NCBI GenBank assembly: GCA_037074615.1
Contig: CM073518.1
Coordinates: 13,654,501 to 13,718,500, forward strand
Reading direction: 5' to 3'
DNA: 64,000 nt
DNA from: Leucaena leucocephala
Taxonomy: Eukaryota; Streptophyta; Magnoliopsida; Fabales; Fabaceae
Part shown: in pieces, positions 12,918-26,220 of the stretch
Layout: the number at the start of each line of letters is the position of its first letter
Position numbering within the stretch: position 1 is the stretch's first letter
Notes under the pieces: model-generated
Seen by the model: only the letters and a program-made list of their open reading frames with translations
The model's database searches: none
Told to the model about the DNA's origin: nothing
Position numbers and translations under genes: made by a program

Positions 12918-14110
12918 TTGTGTATTTTTTTATAGTTAGATACTATATTCCTCTTCAGTAGATTTTGACCATCTGCTAGTCCTAGTATGTTCCTGCCTAG
13001 ACTGTAACTCCTTGACGACTTCTCTTTCTAATCGTCGTAAATCAACAACAGCTATTGCTACGGCTGTCGTGATAATAATATCTCTTCCTTATTCTTGGCA
13101 ACTTGAGTTGCCGGGATCCCATCTATCATCACTGCTATTACTCCTACTTCTGGAGTACCCACACTGGTTTATGGGTCCCTTAGGGATGGGGTTTCTCTAT
13201 TTTGGGAACATTAGCTCTCTATCTTAGTTTCATACTTCTGAACCTTCTGTTCAGGAAAGACTAACTTAATGAAGTCTGTCATAATGTAGATCAACTCCTA
13301 ACTACCTTACGGAGGATCTACCTTTGAACGCCTTCTTAAGCTGGTCTTTTGTGTCCTAGTGCCTCAAACATCTGACTTGCTAACACTTTATACTAAACCT
13401 CTAGCTGATGAACTTCAGCAAGGTTAGCGCCTTTATTCTCATCATTCTCATAATAACTAACCTCTACTCTTAGGGATTTTAGGTTCACAGAACAATTTTA
13501 TTTCGTTCCCTTAGCGTTATCTTGAACTAACTCTGGTATCTTAGCTTTCTTGATCTGGTACTGATCAACTTCTTCGACTTTAGATTGGTTTCTATCTCTG
13601 TTAGCAGAAGGACCTGCTCCTAGTTGCTGTTCCACATAGTCCAGTCACATAGTGTTAAGAAACACGAGACCTCAGAGGTATTGGCTTACTAAGACCAATC
13701 TACCATTTACTTTGTTCATCATACTAGCTTGCTGTATCTAAAATCCTCTGTGTTTCCCAGTCATGACCTGAGTATTGGCTAGTCGTGACTCATGTTCTCT
13801 ATGAACTTCTATCTCAACCATCTCAATCTACTCGTCACAACCAGACAACTCTGTCTTCTCTCGTCGCGGTCGATGGTCTTCTCCCATCGCGACCTGAACA
13901 TATATTTCTCTAAACCTTATCTTCCTAAGATTCCTTATCTGAATCCTTCTTTAAGCAGTGAACCAATCATCTAGGGAGGGGATTTTCTTAGTTCACTTAA
14001 GATTCAGACTTAAGTAATATTAACTTCTCGCTAAGTACCCTAACCTCAACATAATGTTAACTACTTAGGTTTAGGGTATGGGAATTATCCTATCTGATAC
14101 CAAAAATTTT
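12918..14110 (-). other. Decayed gag/leader of gypsy element 1
   Basis: This lies between the solo copia LTR and the PBS, so it should hold the leader and Gag N-terminus. No ORF survives. At 13760-13893 there is a degenerate copy of the GTCGCGAC module: sites at 13760, 13782, 13834, 13863 and 13886, with CTCTG nine bases before 13760 and 13863. Confidence 0.5.
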
Positions 14111-14122
14111 GCTCTGATACCA
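14111..14122 (-). other. Primer binding site, initiator tRNA-Met
   Basis: GCTCTGATACCA on the plus strand is the complement of the PBS TGGTATCAGAGC. It sits two bases inside the 5' LTR and fixes the element's orientation. A second partial copy, ATCTGATACCA, lies about 20 bases further in, suggesting a small duplication. Confidence 0.9.
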
Positions 14123-14124
14123 AA

Positions 14125-17100
14125 TGTCATATCCTAATTTTCTTGCTTCTTAGGGACCATTCAGTAGCATTTAGAACCACTTAAACATCCATTGAAGTTC
14201 AATTACAAAATCTGAAATTTCAAGTACTGTTCATATGGTAATTCCAGATTAAGTAACGAACTCCAGAAAATCATAATTAATTATAAAAACATGGAAATGA
14301 AGTGGTTCAAAAGGGTACTCGAAGCTAACACATTGAAATTTAAGAGAAAAATAATTCCTTGGACCAATTGACCAGTTAACTGAGTTAACACTGATATCAA
14401 ATTTTACTGATCAAATTTCTGGAAAACAGTTAATGGTCCCAAACTTTAAAAATTTCATTCTCTTTGTATAGATGTCAGAATAAGGCATTCTTGGTGTCAA
14501 AACGAAGCTTGACATGTTAACTAAATACTGCTAAAATATCATAGATTTATTTACTTATTTACTATTTTTAATTATAGCAACTACTGTACTATGTTTCATG
14601 CACATAATACATGCACACATCACATAAGTCATAACATAAATTACATTCAATCATGCCATCTATCCCCTAACTCCTCTTCTTGCATCTTCATCGTCTTCCA
14701 TCTTTGAAGAACCTGTTTGTGTTAGGGTGACATGGAGGGGGTGTGATTTTGGGAGAAATCTTAGTAGTAAACGGGAACCATATAATGTCTACAATTATAT
14801 GCTTGATGCTAGTATGTGTGCACTTAATGATCATGCTTGCATAATGATAACTTATATGCTTCCATGTCCTTTAATTATAACATATGGCCATAGCATAAAA
14901 AGAAATAGAGCATCACTTAATCATACATGCTTCGTATCATCAAAGTAAGTAAACATCACATAAAACATCCAAGCAACATAAGCATACAAGTTGGTAAGTT
15001 CACTACCTCATACTCCTTGCTTTCCTTATCCTTTTCCTTTACCTCTTGCTTCCTACTTCTCCTTGAGGTGTGACTGACCTCTTTGAGCACACAAACCAAA
15101 TCCTAACATTGTATTACCATTAACTCATTACAATCAAACTTCATTCAACACTGAACATTATTTACTATAGTAACTTTCTTTAATCTTTGTTAATTAGCTT
15201 GGTATTTGAATCAATTGATTTCTTAACTTTAATCTACACAATTTAGCCTTCTGAATCCTTTTATGAACTCATAATTCACAAATTCTAGCAGCTTCACATT
15301 GTTGTGGACAAAATTGCATAAATTCCCTTTTTCTTTCAAAAATTCTCATTTTGTTTCCAATGCTTCCAGTACTTGTTCCTCTACTTTATCCCACACAATT
15401 TTTCATTTTAGAACCATTGGAAATATCAAAATCCTAAAATTTCAATCACTGTTCATGCATGTGAACAGAAATAGAGAAGACTTCAAAAATTATAACTTTC
15501 AACTCCAATGCTTCCAAGGTTCCAAACCTATTCAATCCTACACAAAATCATCTTTTAAATTCAATGGAAGTATTATATCATTGAAATTCCATCTTGTCTT
15601 ATCCAAAATAGCCTTGGCGAAAAGACCTCAAGAAAGAGCAAAGTCAATAATATCAACTCAATTCAATAACCAATAATCAAACTAGCTTTTCTAAGTGTCT
15701 TGTACTTGATTCTAACTTCTTTTCTTATTTCTTCATTTCAGTCCAGATTTGGATAGCAATGTTACCAAGAGAATATCTCACTTTTCTACCATTAAAACTT
15801 AGGTTTCATCCTTCCAAAACACTTACAAATAAACTAGGAATGATTACATACCTTAAGATCTAGCTAAAGTGCCTTGAATCTCCCTTTGCCTTGGCTTGAG
15901 TTTCCTTTTTGCCATAGTTTATCCAAGGTTCAAGAGGCCACGGTTTTGCAAGGAATTGGAGGGGTATTTATAGCCAAAACTTTGGCATCTTAGGACAAAA
16001 ATATCCCTCCTTCAACTAATTATTACAACTCCTTAATCTTGAATCTTATTAGCTACTTAATTATTTAATCTTCATTAACTTAATTCTTATATTATTTTAA
16101 TAAATTTCAGAACATGGGATAAGGTTTCTTTCTTCTTCTTGACACCATATGTCCCTTCATATGGGTTCCACCATGTGCTCCTTGGCTTCCTCTTGAAGCT
16201 TCTTGATTTTCCTTTGATTTTTCTATTTAAAAATTTATAACATATCTAAAATTGATTTAAGCTCCAAGACTTAATCTTGGGCTTATTGAGCTTGTCTAGG
16301 ATGCCATATTTGGCCTCTTTTAGGTCCAATAGCTAATTGGTATAAATCCCAAGTCATTTTCCTTATACCGTATTCTTAAATCGCCCTGATTTTTTAGATA
16401 AATGCTGGACACCTCTTTTATTGGTTATGGCATTTTTAGAAATTTATTCTAATATAAAATGAATTTCTTGCAAAGTCTGATAATTTTTTGAAACCCACAA
16501 GTCATGATAAAAATTTCTCTACATTTCTTTTAACCCTTTATGGGTGTCTAATTTCACCTTAAATTTCATAATAACTTCTACTAGACTCCTTTTTTACTTC
16601 TGTCAGTTTCATAACTTCTTATATTAATTATAAGAATGTACTACAAAATTTAATCTGATTATGAGGTCCAGAGGATACTATAATAATCTCCTGATTTTAA
16701 AAATTAATATCAATTTATCGGGACATCAAATCAAAATTCTGTGTTGTGTTAAACTGATCAGAATAATTTACTCTATTTACTGAGAAAATTTGGGACTAAA
16801 CTAATTCTGGGCATTTTTGGGCATTTTCCGGCTCAACTTTCCATATTTACCATTTTGCCCTTAAACTTTTGAAAATTACACTTTAGGCCCTTAACTTTTC
16901 ATAATTACACTTAATGGCCCAAAACTTTTTATCTACTTTCATTTTTTACCATAGAACTTTTAAACTTTTCATTTTAGTCCCTTCTTTACCAAAATGACCA
17001 TTATGTCCTTGAAATTTTTATTAATTACAATTTTGTCCCTAGACTTTCACTAAATTATAATTTAGCCCCTTTTGCTTTACAAGTTTATACTTTCTCTCTT

Positions 17101-17217
17101 TCTTTGGCTTAGAACTTATCTTAATCATTATCTTTTCTTCTTATTACCATCCCAATCCCTTCATAACCTCTTTCCTCTATCAGTCCTATGCAGATAGGGA
17201 AAATTTGGGATATTATA
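14125..17217 (-). repeat. 5' LTR of gypsy element 1, complete
   Basis: This is 3093 bp. On the minus strand it starts TATAATATCCC and ends ATATGACA next to the PBS. A TATA box, complementary strand, is at 15965-15972. Internal ORFs such as 15299-15676 also appear, altered, in the other LTR and show no conserved protein. Confidence 0.9.
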
Positions 17218-17239
17218 TTTGGTCCGGGAATGAAGTACG

Positions 17240-18460
17240 AGATTCTTTGACAAACTGGTTGTGCTTGTAATGTCACAAAAAATTAGAATCCAGTTCAAAT
17301 ATATTTCTAGGTCTTGAAGTTGTTGTTTGAGCCGTAGTACTTGTGCACAACCAGTTATATATTCAGCTTTTATTGATGAAATAGCTTCTATTGATGAAAT
17401 ACCTACCGTATATTGCTTCTTACTGAACCATGAAACTAGACAATCACCAAGAAATTCACATTGTCCATTGTGCTTTTCCTATCTATTTTGTATCCTCCAT
17501 GGTTAGAGTCTGAGTATACTACCAAGTATTATGCTCCTCCTTTGGGAAACCATATTCCAAGGTCAATTGTACCCACAAGATTTTTGAATATTCTCTTTAC
17601 AACTTCAATATGTGATTCCTTTGGAGCAGCTTGATATCATGCACACATCCCCACTATGAATTATATATATGGTCTACTTACCATGAGGTATAGTAGAGAT
17701 CCAATCATTCCATGATATTTTGTAATGTTGAAATCTTTTCCCTTCTCATCCTTATCTAACATTGCATTTGTACTCATCGATGTTGAGACACTTTTGGCTT
17801 AATCTAGTTCAAACTTTTTTTAGGAGCTCCTTCATGTATTTTGTCTGTGAGATTAAGATGCCATTCTTTCGTTGTTTGATTTGAAGTCCAAGAAAGAAGC
17901 TCAATTCTCCCATCATAGATATTTCAAATTCTCCCTGCATTAACTTGGTAAAATCATGACAAAGATCCTCAATAGTAACACCTAAGATAATATCATCAAC
18001 ATAAATTTGAAATACTAATAGATCATATTTGCTTCTTTTAATAAACAAAGTATTATCTACTTTTTCTCTTTCAAAGCCTTTTTCTATCAGGAACTTGCTG
18101 AGAAGATCATACCATGCTCTAGGAGCTTGCTTTAACCCATATAATGCTTTCTTGAGTTTGTAAACATGGTTTAGAAAATGATGATCTTCAAAACTAGGAG
18201 GTTGTTCTATGTAGGCCTCATCCATTACATACCCATTAAGAAAAGCACTTTTGACATCCGTTGATAGAGTTTAAAATCTTTAATACTAACAAAAGCTAAG
18301 AGTACTCGTATAGCTTCCAATCTTACTACTGGAGCATAGGTTTCCTCATAATCAATACATTCTTCTTGATTATAGCCTTTTATAACTAATCTAGACTTAT
18401 GTCTAATTATTACAGCAGATTCATCAAGTTTATTCTCGAATAACCATTTAGTTTCGATGA
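17240..18460 (-). pseudogene. pol: SIRE-like Ty1/copia RT-RNase H fragment
   Basis: Minus-strand reading from about 18460 gives RT blocks typical of plant copia: KSRLVIKGYNQ, YEETYAPVVRLEAIRVLLA, KLKKALYGLKQAPRAWYD and the catalytic YVDDIILG. A SIRE/Maximus-type segment follows (MQGEFEISMMGELSFFLGLQ) in the open stretch 17809-18225. RNase H is then readable only in pieces with stops, to about 17240. A frameshift near 18240 separates the first RT blocks from the rest. Upstream gag, protease and integrase are absent. Gypsy element 1 is inserted beside it at 17217. Confidence 0.85.
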
Positions 18461-18470
18461 CTTGAAATTA

Positions 18471-20510
18471 TTATGAGTAGAAGAGATTAAAGATATATAT
18501 ATTAATAGAAATATAAATAAGATTTATTTTTATAAAAAAAATGGGGTTAGAAAAAGGAAATAAAATAGGAATGGGGTTTTTAACTATAATTTACTCCATG
18601 TGGGGGCCTTAGGTGTAATTTACTCTAACATATTATTACACTGTGAGTGGGGGGAGAGAACCAAAAGTTCTCAAAGTCTTCTTATCAGATCATTTTGGTA
18701 AGCCAAACGACCTCTGATCATTACACTTTTATGAAAATTATTCTACTCATCCATATCTTTCTATTGGGGGTATTTTTGTGGTCATTAGAGAAAATTTTCA
18801 GACAAGGTTGGGGGTAAGCATTGAGTTTTAATAATAGATGACCATATGATTGTAAAGATAAATTAATAGTTAAATTTTGTTTGTTTAGTTTTATCCATTA
18901 GTTGATTTGAGAATTTAAAATTTATTTTTATTTTAAAATATAGTATTTATGAGATATATGATGCTTGGACTAATTAAATTTGAATTAAATGATTGATTTG
19001 GGTTTGTTTGAGGTATTATTGAATTTTTAATGGTTTAGTTTTGATTAGATTATGTTTTGGTGGAATTTTGAGGTTTAGGTTTGAAGAAAGTTTGGGATTT
19101 TGATGATTTATAATAATGTGATGTTGGGAAATGGGTTTTAATGATTGAGTTATGTTACTATAGGTTGTAATTGATATTTAATTGGTTTAGAGTGTTGATT
19201 AGGTTTGGAATTCAAAAATGGGTATTTTGGAGTTAGAACCCTAGGTTGTAATTTGGGTTTTTTTTGTTCAATTGATGTTATTGGAGGACAATTGATTATT
19301 CATTTGAGTTATTTGAGCTATTGAGATATGGAATTGGTTCAATTGAAGTTATGGTGAATTTTAGGTTGATAATTTTGAGGATTTTATTAAAATTTATAAT
19401 TGAAGTTTATTAAGGATTCAATTAAGTGATTTAGGGTTTAGAAAAATAGAAAATGGGGTGAAAATCATTAATTATGAATCAAGGAGGTTTGGGTATGTTT
19501 TTTAACAAAAGTAGAAACTTTAACTATATATATTGATAAATAATCACTCAAATAATTTTATATATTAGTATGTGGTTATATTATTATGTAGATCAATTAT
19601 TAAATTATTAACTTTGACTTTAAGCAGGGGTTGACTTTAAGCTTTGGCGAGATGTAACCACTTTCCACTCGTTGTGTGTGCTAATGTGATGTTTGTGAGT
19701 GATTTGATATATATAAATCTATTGATGTTGATATGATTATATTTAGAATACTTGATTGATGATTTTATTAAAAAATTGTATTGTGGGACTTAAAGTTTAG
19801 TTTGGAAAGTTTGAATTGAGAATTGAAACTTGTTAGATCTTGAGATTAGAATTTGAAGAAAGTTATTATCTTGAGAAAAATCCTATTGTGATATTTATTA
19901 TTATTATTAATTATTGAGCTATTAAGATTTTGATTGGTATGATTATCTTCAAAATTATATATATGGTGATTGGTGATGATGGAGTTATCTTTCTACTATG
20001 TGGTATAGCCTCCATTGGAGTTTGATGGTTGGCTTTTTGTCCTACCAGTTTACTGAGGAACTTGCCCTACCAGTTTACTGAGGGGATGCGACACCCCACT
20101 TGTTTACTAAGAGGGAATGATCCTATGGTCTGGTCTTGTGATCTGTGGATTATGGCTGGTCCACATTATTCGATCAGTGAGCTTCTTGGGTGCCCAATCA
20201 TATGGATAGTACACTAGCCATGGGTTAGATCGACAAGTATAAGGTAGTTCAATTGGTTTGATGGGAGAAACTGGATTTTTTTATCCATTTGATTATATTA
20301 TAACGCTGTTACTTTCTATATTTTATACTTTGTTAACTGTCCCACTTGACATATCAAGAGCACATGTTATTATACATGATAAGTAGGATTGTTTGTTACT
20401 GAGGCGTTTGTCTCACCTCGTGGTTATTAACATTTTTTAGGAGTTAGTTCATTTTCCAGTTCGAACGGGAAGGCATCGAAGGCACAATTGTGCTAGTTGA
20501 TCAATATAAC
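18471..20510 (+). other. Gene-free AT-rich region, probably a gypsy-type LTR
   Basis: No ORF has recognisable similarity. The sequence is AT-rich with many TTTAGGTTT-like runs. The 20030-20220 part carries CCTACCAGTTTACTGAGG twice and phrases of the kind found in plant gypsy LTRs. I could not find paired ends or a TSD, so boundaries and family are uncertain. Confidence 0.35.
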
Positions 20511-22184
20511 TATTGGAAATTGTGCCCTAGGGACCAATCATTGTATTTTGAACATTGTTGATTTATGAATTTCTTAATTGTGTTATCTCATTATTTGCAT
20601 ATTTAATGTAATGACCATCCTTGGATAACTCATGATCGTATCCTAAATGTCCCTAGTCGGTCATCTATACGGGAGCAGAGATGAAATAAGACAAATATGA
20701 CTTTGAAGATGTATAGAGATATAAATCAAAGTCATAGGCACATGTAAAAGTACAAGATGTTGGACCGACCCGCTATGAGAGAGCTACATGGGTTAAGTCA
20801 TAAGCTTCTCTCATATACAAACCATGTCACTATGCCCTTTGACCTGAGATCATCATGGATTCCTACATGACAAACACTCAGCTTTGACCTAGTTAAAAGT
20901 CACTTTTGACCGAGTGATCATAAAGACTATGTTCGGGCTTGGTGATTTTTCATACGGAGGAATGTGAATTGTCAAGATGGAATTTGTCCCTCACATTCGT
21001 AGAGAGATATTACTGGCCCCTCGATGAGGAGTTTGAGAAATGTATGACCATACTATAATGGAAAGGTAGTTCCATTTCTATAGTCAGACTACTCAGGGAT
21101 CGAGAAAGTAACGGTCAGGAACAGGAGGATGACGTTCTCCATGCCTCATCCATGACCAAAATATTGTGTGACAAAAGGGACTTGATATGGTTGTATGGAA
21201 GGTTACATCATTCATTGATCCTCATATGATTTGGGTAGTCCTGATATCTTGCTAGAGACCGCTCATGACTTGTGGGTCAGTATAGTAACTGGCCCACTGC
21301 CAACTTCATATGGGCCTACAGGGTCGCACACAAAATAGCCCAACACGAGCTATGATGTCCAGATTCAATGAATAATCTAGGGTGGTTATATATATATTAT
21401 ATATATAAATTTGCATATATATATTATATATAATATAAGTGATATTTGCAAGATTTAATTTATAAGGATAAATTAAATCTCTATCACTTTTGAATTTGAA
21501 ATTCAAATTGATATGATATCTCAAAATTTGATTTATGAGAATAAATCAAATATAATTCTGTCTTATCTTTATTTTAAATTAAATAAATAGGTGAATTAAA
21601 TATGTGGGACAGATTTAATATAAATCATATTTATTTAATTAGTTTCTTATCAAATTATGCAATATATGATATTGTATTAATTTTGAAATTAGTAAGATTA
21701 ATTCTGAAATCCAACTCAGTCAGAACACCGATAGCATCCTATATATTTGACATTAGGGTCTATGGTTTTTGACAAGAGGGAACAAGGACGGTGAGGACGG
21801 TTTCTTGAGAAAGCCCTGGAGGGACAAGAGGCGCTAGCACGACGTTCGTAGTTGGAACGCTGTTTGTGTGGATACCAGTAGAGGAAGCCGATTTGAGTCT
21901 TCAACTTCTTGAGATCGAAAAGAGACTTCCAGTCGCGAATAGAAACTGAGGACGTCGCGACTGACAACTCCAGAGATGACAAGTCGCGACGAGAAGATGA
22001 GGACGTCGCGACTGACAACTCCAGAGACGAGTAGTCGCGATGTGAATATAATGAGGTCGCGACCATAATTCGAATACCAAAGGTAACACTTCTTACTCCT
22101 TGACTTAAACACACTCGGTAGATCCAGGCAGGGAATAAAAAATTTTAAAGTTAATTTCCTCTGCGTGTCTTCCAATTCCCTTCA
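20511..22184 (+). repeat. Ty1/copia LTR (copy C), start mutated to TATTGG
   Basis: It begins TATTGGAAATTGTGCCC where relatives have TGTTGG, and ends CCCTTCA. The hairpin arm near 21360 is partly deleted. The left flank ends ATAAC and the right flank starts ATATA, so there is no clean TSD. Directly right lies part of another copia LTR in the opposite orientation that shares the TATTGG mutation, so this is a rearranged pair rather than a simple solo LTR. Confidence 0.85.
21932..22063. repeat. GTCGCGAC phased array, 6 sites
   Basis: Sites start at 21932, 21954, 21983, 22005, 22034 and 22056, with gaps of 22, 29, 22, 29 and 22. Two sites have a last-base change (GTCGCGAA and GTCGCGAT). Confidence 0.92.
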
Positions 22185-22480
22185 ATATACACATCCACCC
22201 TAGATTATTCATTGAATCTGGACATGTCTTAGATTCAATGAATCTGGACATCATAGCTTATGTTGGGCTATTTTGTGTTTGACCCTGTAGGTCCATATAA
22301 AGTTGGCAGTGGTCCAGTTACTATACTGACCCTCAATTCGTAAGCGGTCTCTAGCAAGACATCACGACTACCCAAATCATATGAGGATCGATGAACGATG
22401 TTACCTTTCATACAACCATATCACGTCCCTTTTGTCACACAATATTTTGGTCATGGATGAGGCATGGAGAACGTTATCCT

Positions 22481-25400
22481 TGAAACATCCTTACTTTCAT
22501 ATGTCTTAGGGACCATTTGTTAGCATTTAGAACCACTTACAAGGTCATTGAAGTCCAATTTCTCAATCTGGAGTTTTACTCTTATCGAGTACTGTTCAAT
22601 TAAAAATTCCAGATGAGTGACCTAACTTTGAAAAATCATAACTAATTCTAAAAAAATCTAAATGAAGTGGTTCAAATTGTTACTTGAATCTAACTCAATT
22701 ATCTTTCAGGTAAAAATAACTCGTTGACCATTAATTGACCAAGTCAACGTCAGTCAACGTGTCATCTTTACTGTTCATCCCACATTTTTCTCCCTGAATC
22801 CCGCATTCTGGTCCCAATTTTGATAATTTATATCTCCTTGTGTAGACATCCAAATGAGTCATACTATATGTCAAATCGAATCTTGGTATGTCTACTATTT
22901 ACCTTAAAAACATCATACATTTATTCATCCATTTACTATTTTTAATTATGGGTCAAACATCCTTATGTCCCCACGGGTTACTGTTCATAGTGTTAATTTT
23001 CAGCAACCAACATTACATACATAAGCATACATCCATCATATATTAGTCAAACATGCCAAACAACAATTATTATTAATTAATAAGTTGTTTTACATCTGGC
23101 CATGTACATAAATTCTCATATCTCTATTGTATCTTTTTCTGCCTGAAATCCGGCAGCATAACCGCTACGCTTCATCTTCAGAAAGTAACTGATCTTGTAC
23201 CGATTCGGTAATTCCCTTGAGAACTACCATTCTACGTAAGTACCCAGGAAAGACTGGATGAACCGGCTAGGTCCACTCACTTCCAGCCTCCTTAGACAGT
23301 ACCTATGTACACAGTACTTATCAGCTGCTCTCTTTATCTCGTCATAATTTCGACAGCATAACGGCGTCTCTTAAAATTCCCAAAATTCACTTTGATAGAA
23401 CCTCCCCTGTAATGGGTTATTTATTGGGATGAGATTCGGGGGAATCTCAGTAGCAACAATCATAACAATATATGTAATGCGAGTGACAGTGCTTGCTTGT
23501 GATTGTGTACAGATAAGTATGCTGCGTGCTTCCATGCTTAATAACATATGATCATAGCATTATAGCAGAGCTTCAAACATAACATATAAGAAAACAATCC
23601 AACCAAACAATAGCACAACAAATCACAAAGCCATTACATAAAAGCTAGGATTAGTTACTACCTCAAGAGCTTAGCAGAACTCTACTATCTCTATACTGCT
23701 TCCAGCTCCGCCAGAACTTCCTTTCTTTCTTTCTTCCTCTCACTTTCTCTCTCTAGCACTTCCTCCTCTCTCTTATTCTTGCTTGGGCGTGCTGCATATG
23801 AAGCAAAGGGGGGGGTATTTATAGTTTTGGTCAATGGCATTCCCGTAATTTTGAAGCCATCTGATCCTGTGGTCATGGTTTTTCCGGAATTTTCTATTTT
23901 TCTTTATTCCTTTTACTGCATCATGCATGACATCATCGTGGACACCTAATCAGTCACATGTCTCATATGGCAAAATTGAGGCCTTCTTAAAGCTTTCCAG
24001 TCCAATCCGGTACCGGTCCGGTCCGATTTCCCACAAACTGGACTCACCGGCTAAGATTGTGCCACGTGTCCTCAACTTTTTCTTCCTCCTCTATATTGGT
24101 GCCATGTAGCATCTTACTGGCACCTGTCACGCCTTTCAATGCTATCCAGATAAACCTAGGACTTTATCTGATCACCTCCTCGGTTATCGTGCCGACCGAG
24201 TAACTTTACTTTATTGAAACAACATTAAAATAGTATTTTAATGCCACTTTCTCCCACATACTTCATGGGCTACGTTTTTGGGCCTTGGAATATTATCTTG
24301 GGTCTCTGATCAAGCTCAAGTACTCTGATGGCTCGATTCCTAAGAAACAACCCTTGGCAAATTACCAAAATACCCCTGAGTGCCCTTCCTTGCGCTATCT
24401 TAGCCCTAAGGGTAAAATCATCATTTTACACCTTTCTGTACCCTGTCAGGGTATATACTGACTCTAAGTAACTTTATCTGTAGGTGCCTTGGCTCCTGGG
24501 CCTGTCCAGAATGACCAAAATGCCCTCCATTCCTCTACTACCCTTTAGTACAACATAGGGGCATTTTCGTAATTTCGCACTTTTCCGGGTTTCTGCAGGA
24601 CACTGGCCCACCTATCAGTCCAAGGGTCTTACTGGGCCTTTGATAGTGCCATTATTGGGCCTTTCAGGGTCTACTACCTTTATGGCTTGCATTACGAGAA
24701 ATCCTCCCTTGTCAATGATTATTGAATATTTTATCTATTATTCACCGTTTATACACATATCCGGACACCGGCTCCTTCTGTCCTATACACTGGCCTGCGG
24801 TGTTCAGGCATCCCTGTGAGTCATATCAGTCATTTGACTGCAGTTATCCGAACTCATTCAATCCCTTTTTAAATACCGATAAATCTCCCTATCGGATACC
24901 CAGAGGCCTCACACTCCCGTCTGGATTTTCTAATTTGCGAATAACTTTTCCTACAGACCTCCTATCGGTATTCTGTCAGTTTCCTGATATCCGCCCCATA
25001 AGGGCGCATCATCCTGTAATTTCTTACTTACATCTGATTTCTAGGATATCCGGTAGGAATTTTTATAACTTTTAGACTATCGGATCAATTCTGGCTATCT
25101 GGAGTCTTGAAAAATTCCTGTATTAAGCCAGATTACCGAGCATCACTTGCTCTCTCTACCGGTGAAATCTGGGACTGAAATGCTTTCGGGCAGTCCAAAC
25201 CACTTCCGGCCTGACTTTCTTTAATTACAATTTAGCCCTAGGGAACTTTTCTTCTTTTCATTTAAGTCCCTTTTTACTTGGCTAAAATTACACTTAAGGA
25301 CCCCACATTTTTGTCTACTTTTCTTTTTTGGCTTTAAACTTTCCATAATTGCACTTAAGTCCTTCCATTTCCTTTCTTTACTTTACTAGGTCTAGGGGCA

Positions 25401-26098
25401 TTATTGTCTTTTCATATCTTACCAAAGTATTCTCTGACCCTGGTCAACTATCCAGATACCCTTTCTTGACTGCCTAACCTTAGCCAAATGACCAAAATAC
25501 ATTTTACTCATTTTTCAGTTATTCTATAACATAAGGGCATTTTCATCATTTTGCACAGTTTTCCCGGACACCGGCCCCCCTTACCACTGAACTGATATTA
25601 TAGGCCTGGGCCTTCCCTGGTGTCACTACGGGCCTTAGAAAATACTGTATGGCGTCTGGCCATCATCCGATCATCTCTATTCGGATTGCTCTTCCTTTAC
25701 CGATTATAACTGTAAATTCCCATCTTCGAGAATTTTTACAGAAAAATCGGAACTCAAATCAAAATTCTGTGTTGCGTCATTCAACCCGGAATCCTTTTCT
25801 CTATCTCCCGGTCTTTTCAGATATTTTATCCAGACCGGGCTATTTTTGCCTAAAAGTACGCTCCCGCGCACACTTTTAAAAAATGACCATTCTACCCTTG
25901 GTCACATTTCTAATTCTTTCATACACATAGAGACCTCATATGCATATTTCACAGTTCAGTGAATGATCAGCATAATTTTCTCTATTTTTTGGCAAAATAT
26001 GGTACTCATCGGCTACTAGCCCGATCTTTCCCATAATTACTATTATGCCCTTGAATTCTCTTTCTGGCATCTCTAGGCCTAAAAATTGGGGTGTTACA
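22481..26098 (-). repeat. Solo Ty3/gypsy LTR, TSD ATCCT
   Basis: This 3618-bp sequence starts TGAAACATCC and ends GGGTGTTACA on the plus strand, so it is a TGTAACACCCC-type LTR reading minus. ATCCT flanks it at 22476-22480 and 26099-26103, and removing it restores the host copia LTR. It is a longer relative of the LTRs of the 41662-57894 array: both share the ACGGCGTCTCTTAAAAT stretch and the GAGATTCGGGGGAATCTCAG palindrome. A TATA box, complementary strand, is at 23816-23823. There is no interior or PBS. The small ORFs within are not supported as genes. Confidence 0.95.
23816..23823 (-). promoter_or_regulatory. LTR TATA box
   Basis: TATTTATA on the plus strand, after a run of G, is the complement of TATAAATACCCCC, in the same context as the other gypsy LTRs. 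Confidence 0.6.
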
Positions 26099-26220
26099 AT
26101 CCTCCTGTTCCTGACTGTTACATTCTCAATCCCTGAGTAGTCTGACTATAGAAATAGAACTACCTGTCCATTACAGTATAGCCAATCATTTCTCAGACTC
26201 ACTCATCTAAGGGCCCAATA

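Larger units (their letters stand above)
1..17217 (-). mobile_element. Old Ty3/gypsy LTR retrotransposon (element 1), left end outside window
   Basis: Two copies of one long sequence, 1-2189 and 14125-17217, are in the same orientation and act as the LTRs. The complement of the initiator tRNA-Met PBS lies just left of the right copy (14111-14122), so the element reads on the minus strand with its 5' LTR on the right. The two LTRs differ at many positions and by a small indel near 16060, so the insertion is old. The interior is decayed: I find a gag remnant but no recognisable pol. Four later solo LTRs sit inside it. The right flank TTTGG (17218-17222) is one half of the expected TSD; the other half lies outside the window. 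Confidence 0.85.

Noticed and set aside
15299..15676. 125-codon ORF in the gypsy LTR (related ORF at 256-594)
   Set aside because: It lies inside an LTR on the strand opposite to the element, differs in length between the two LTRs, is low in complexity, and has no recognisable family.
17218..17222. TTTGG as full TSD of gypsy element 1
   Set aside because: Only the right half can be seen; the left end lies outside the window.
20506..22189. Clean TSD for copia LTR C
   Set aside because: The left flank ATAAC and right flank ATATA do not match, and the right side continues into an inverted LTR fragment.
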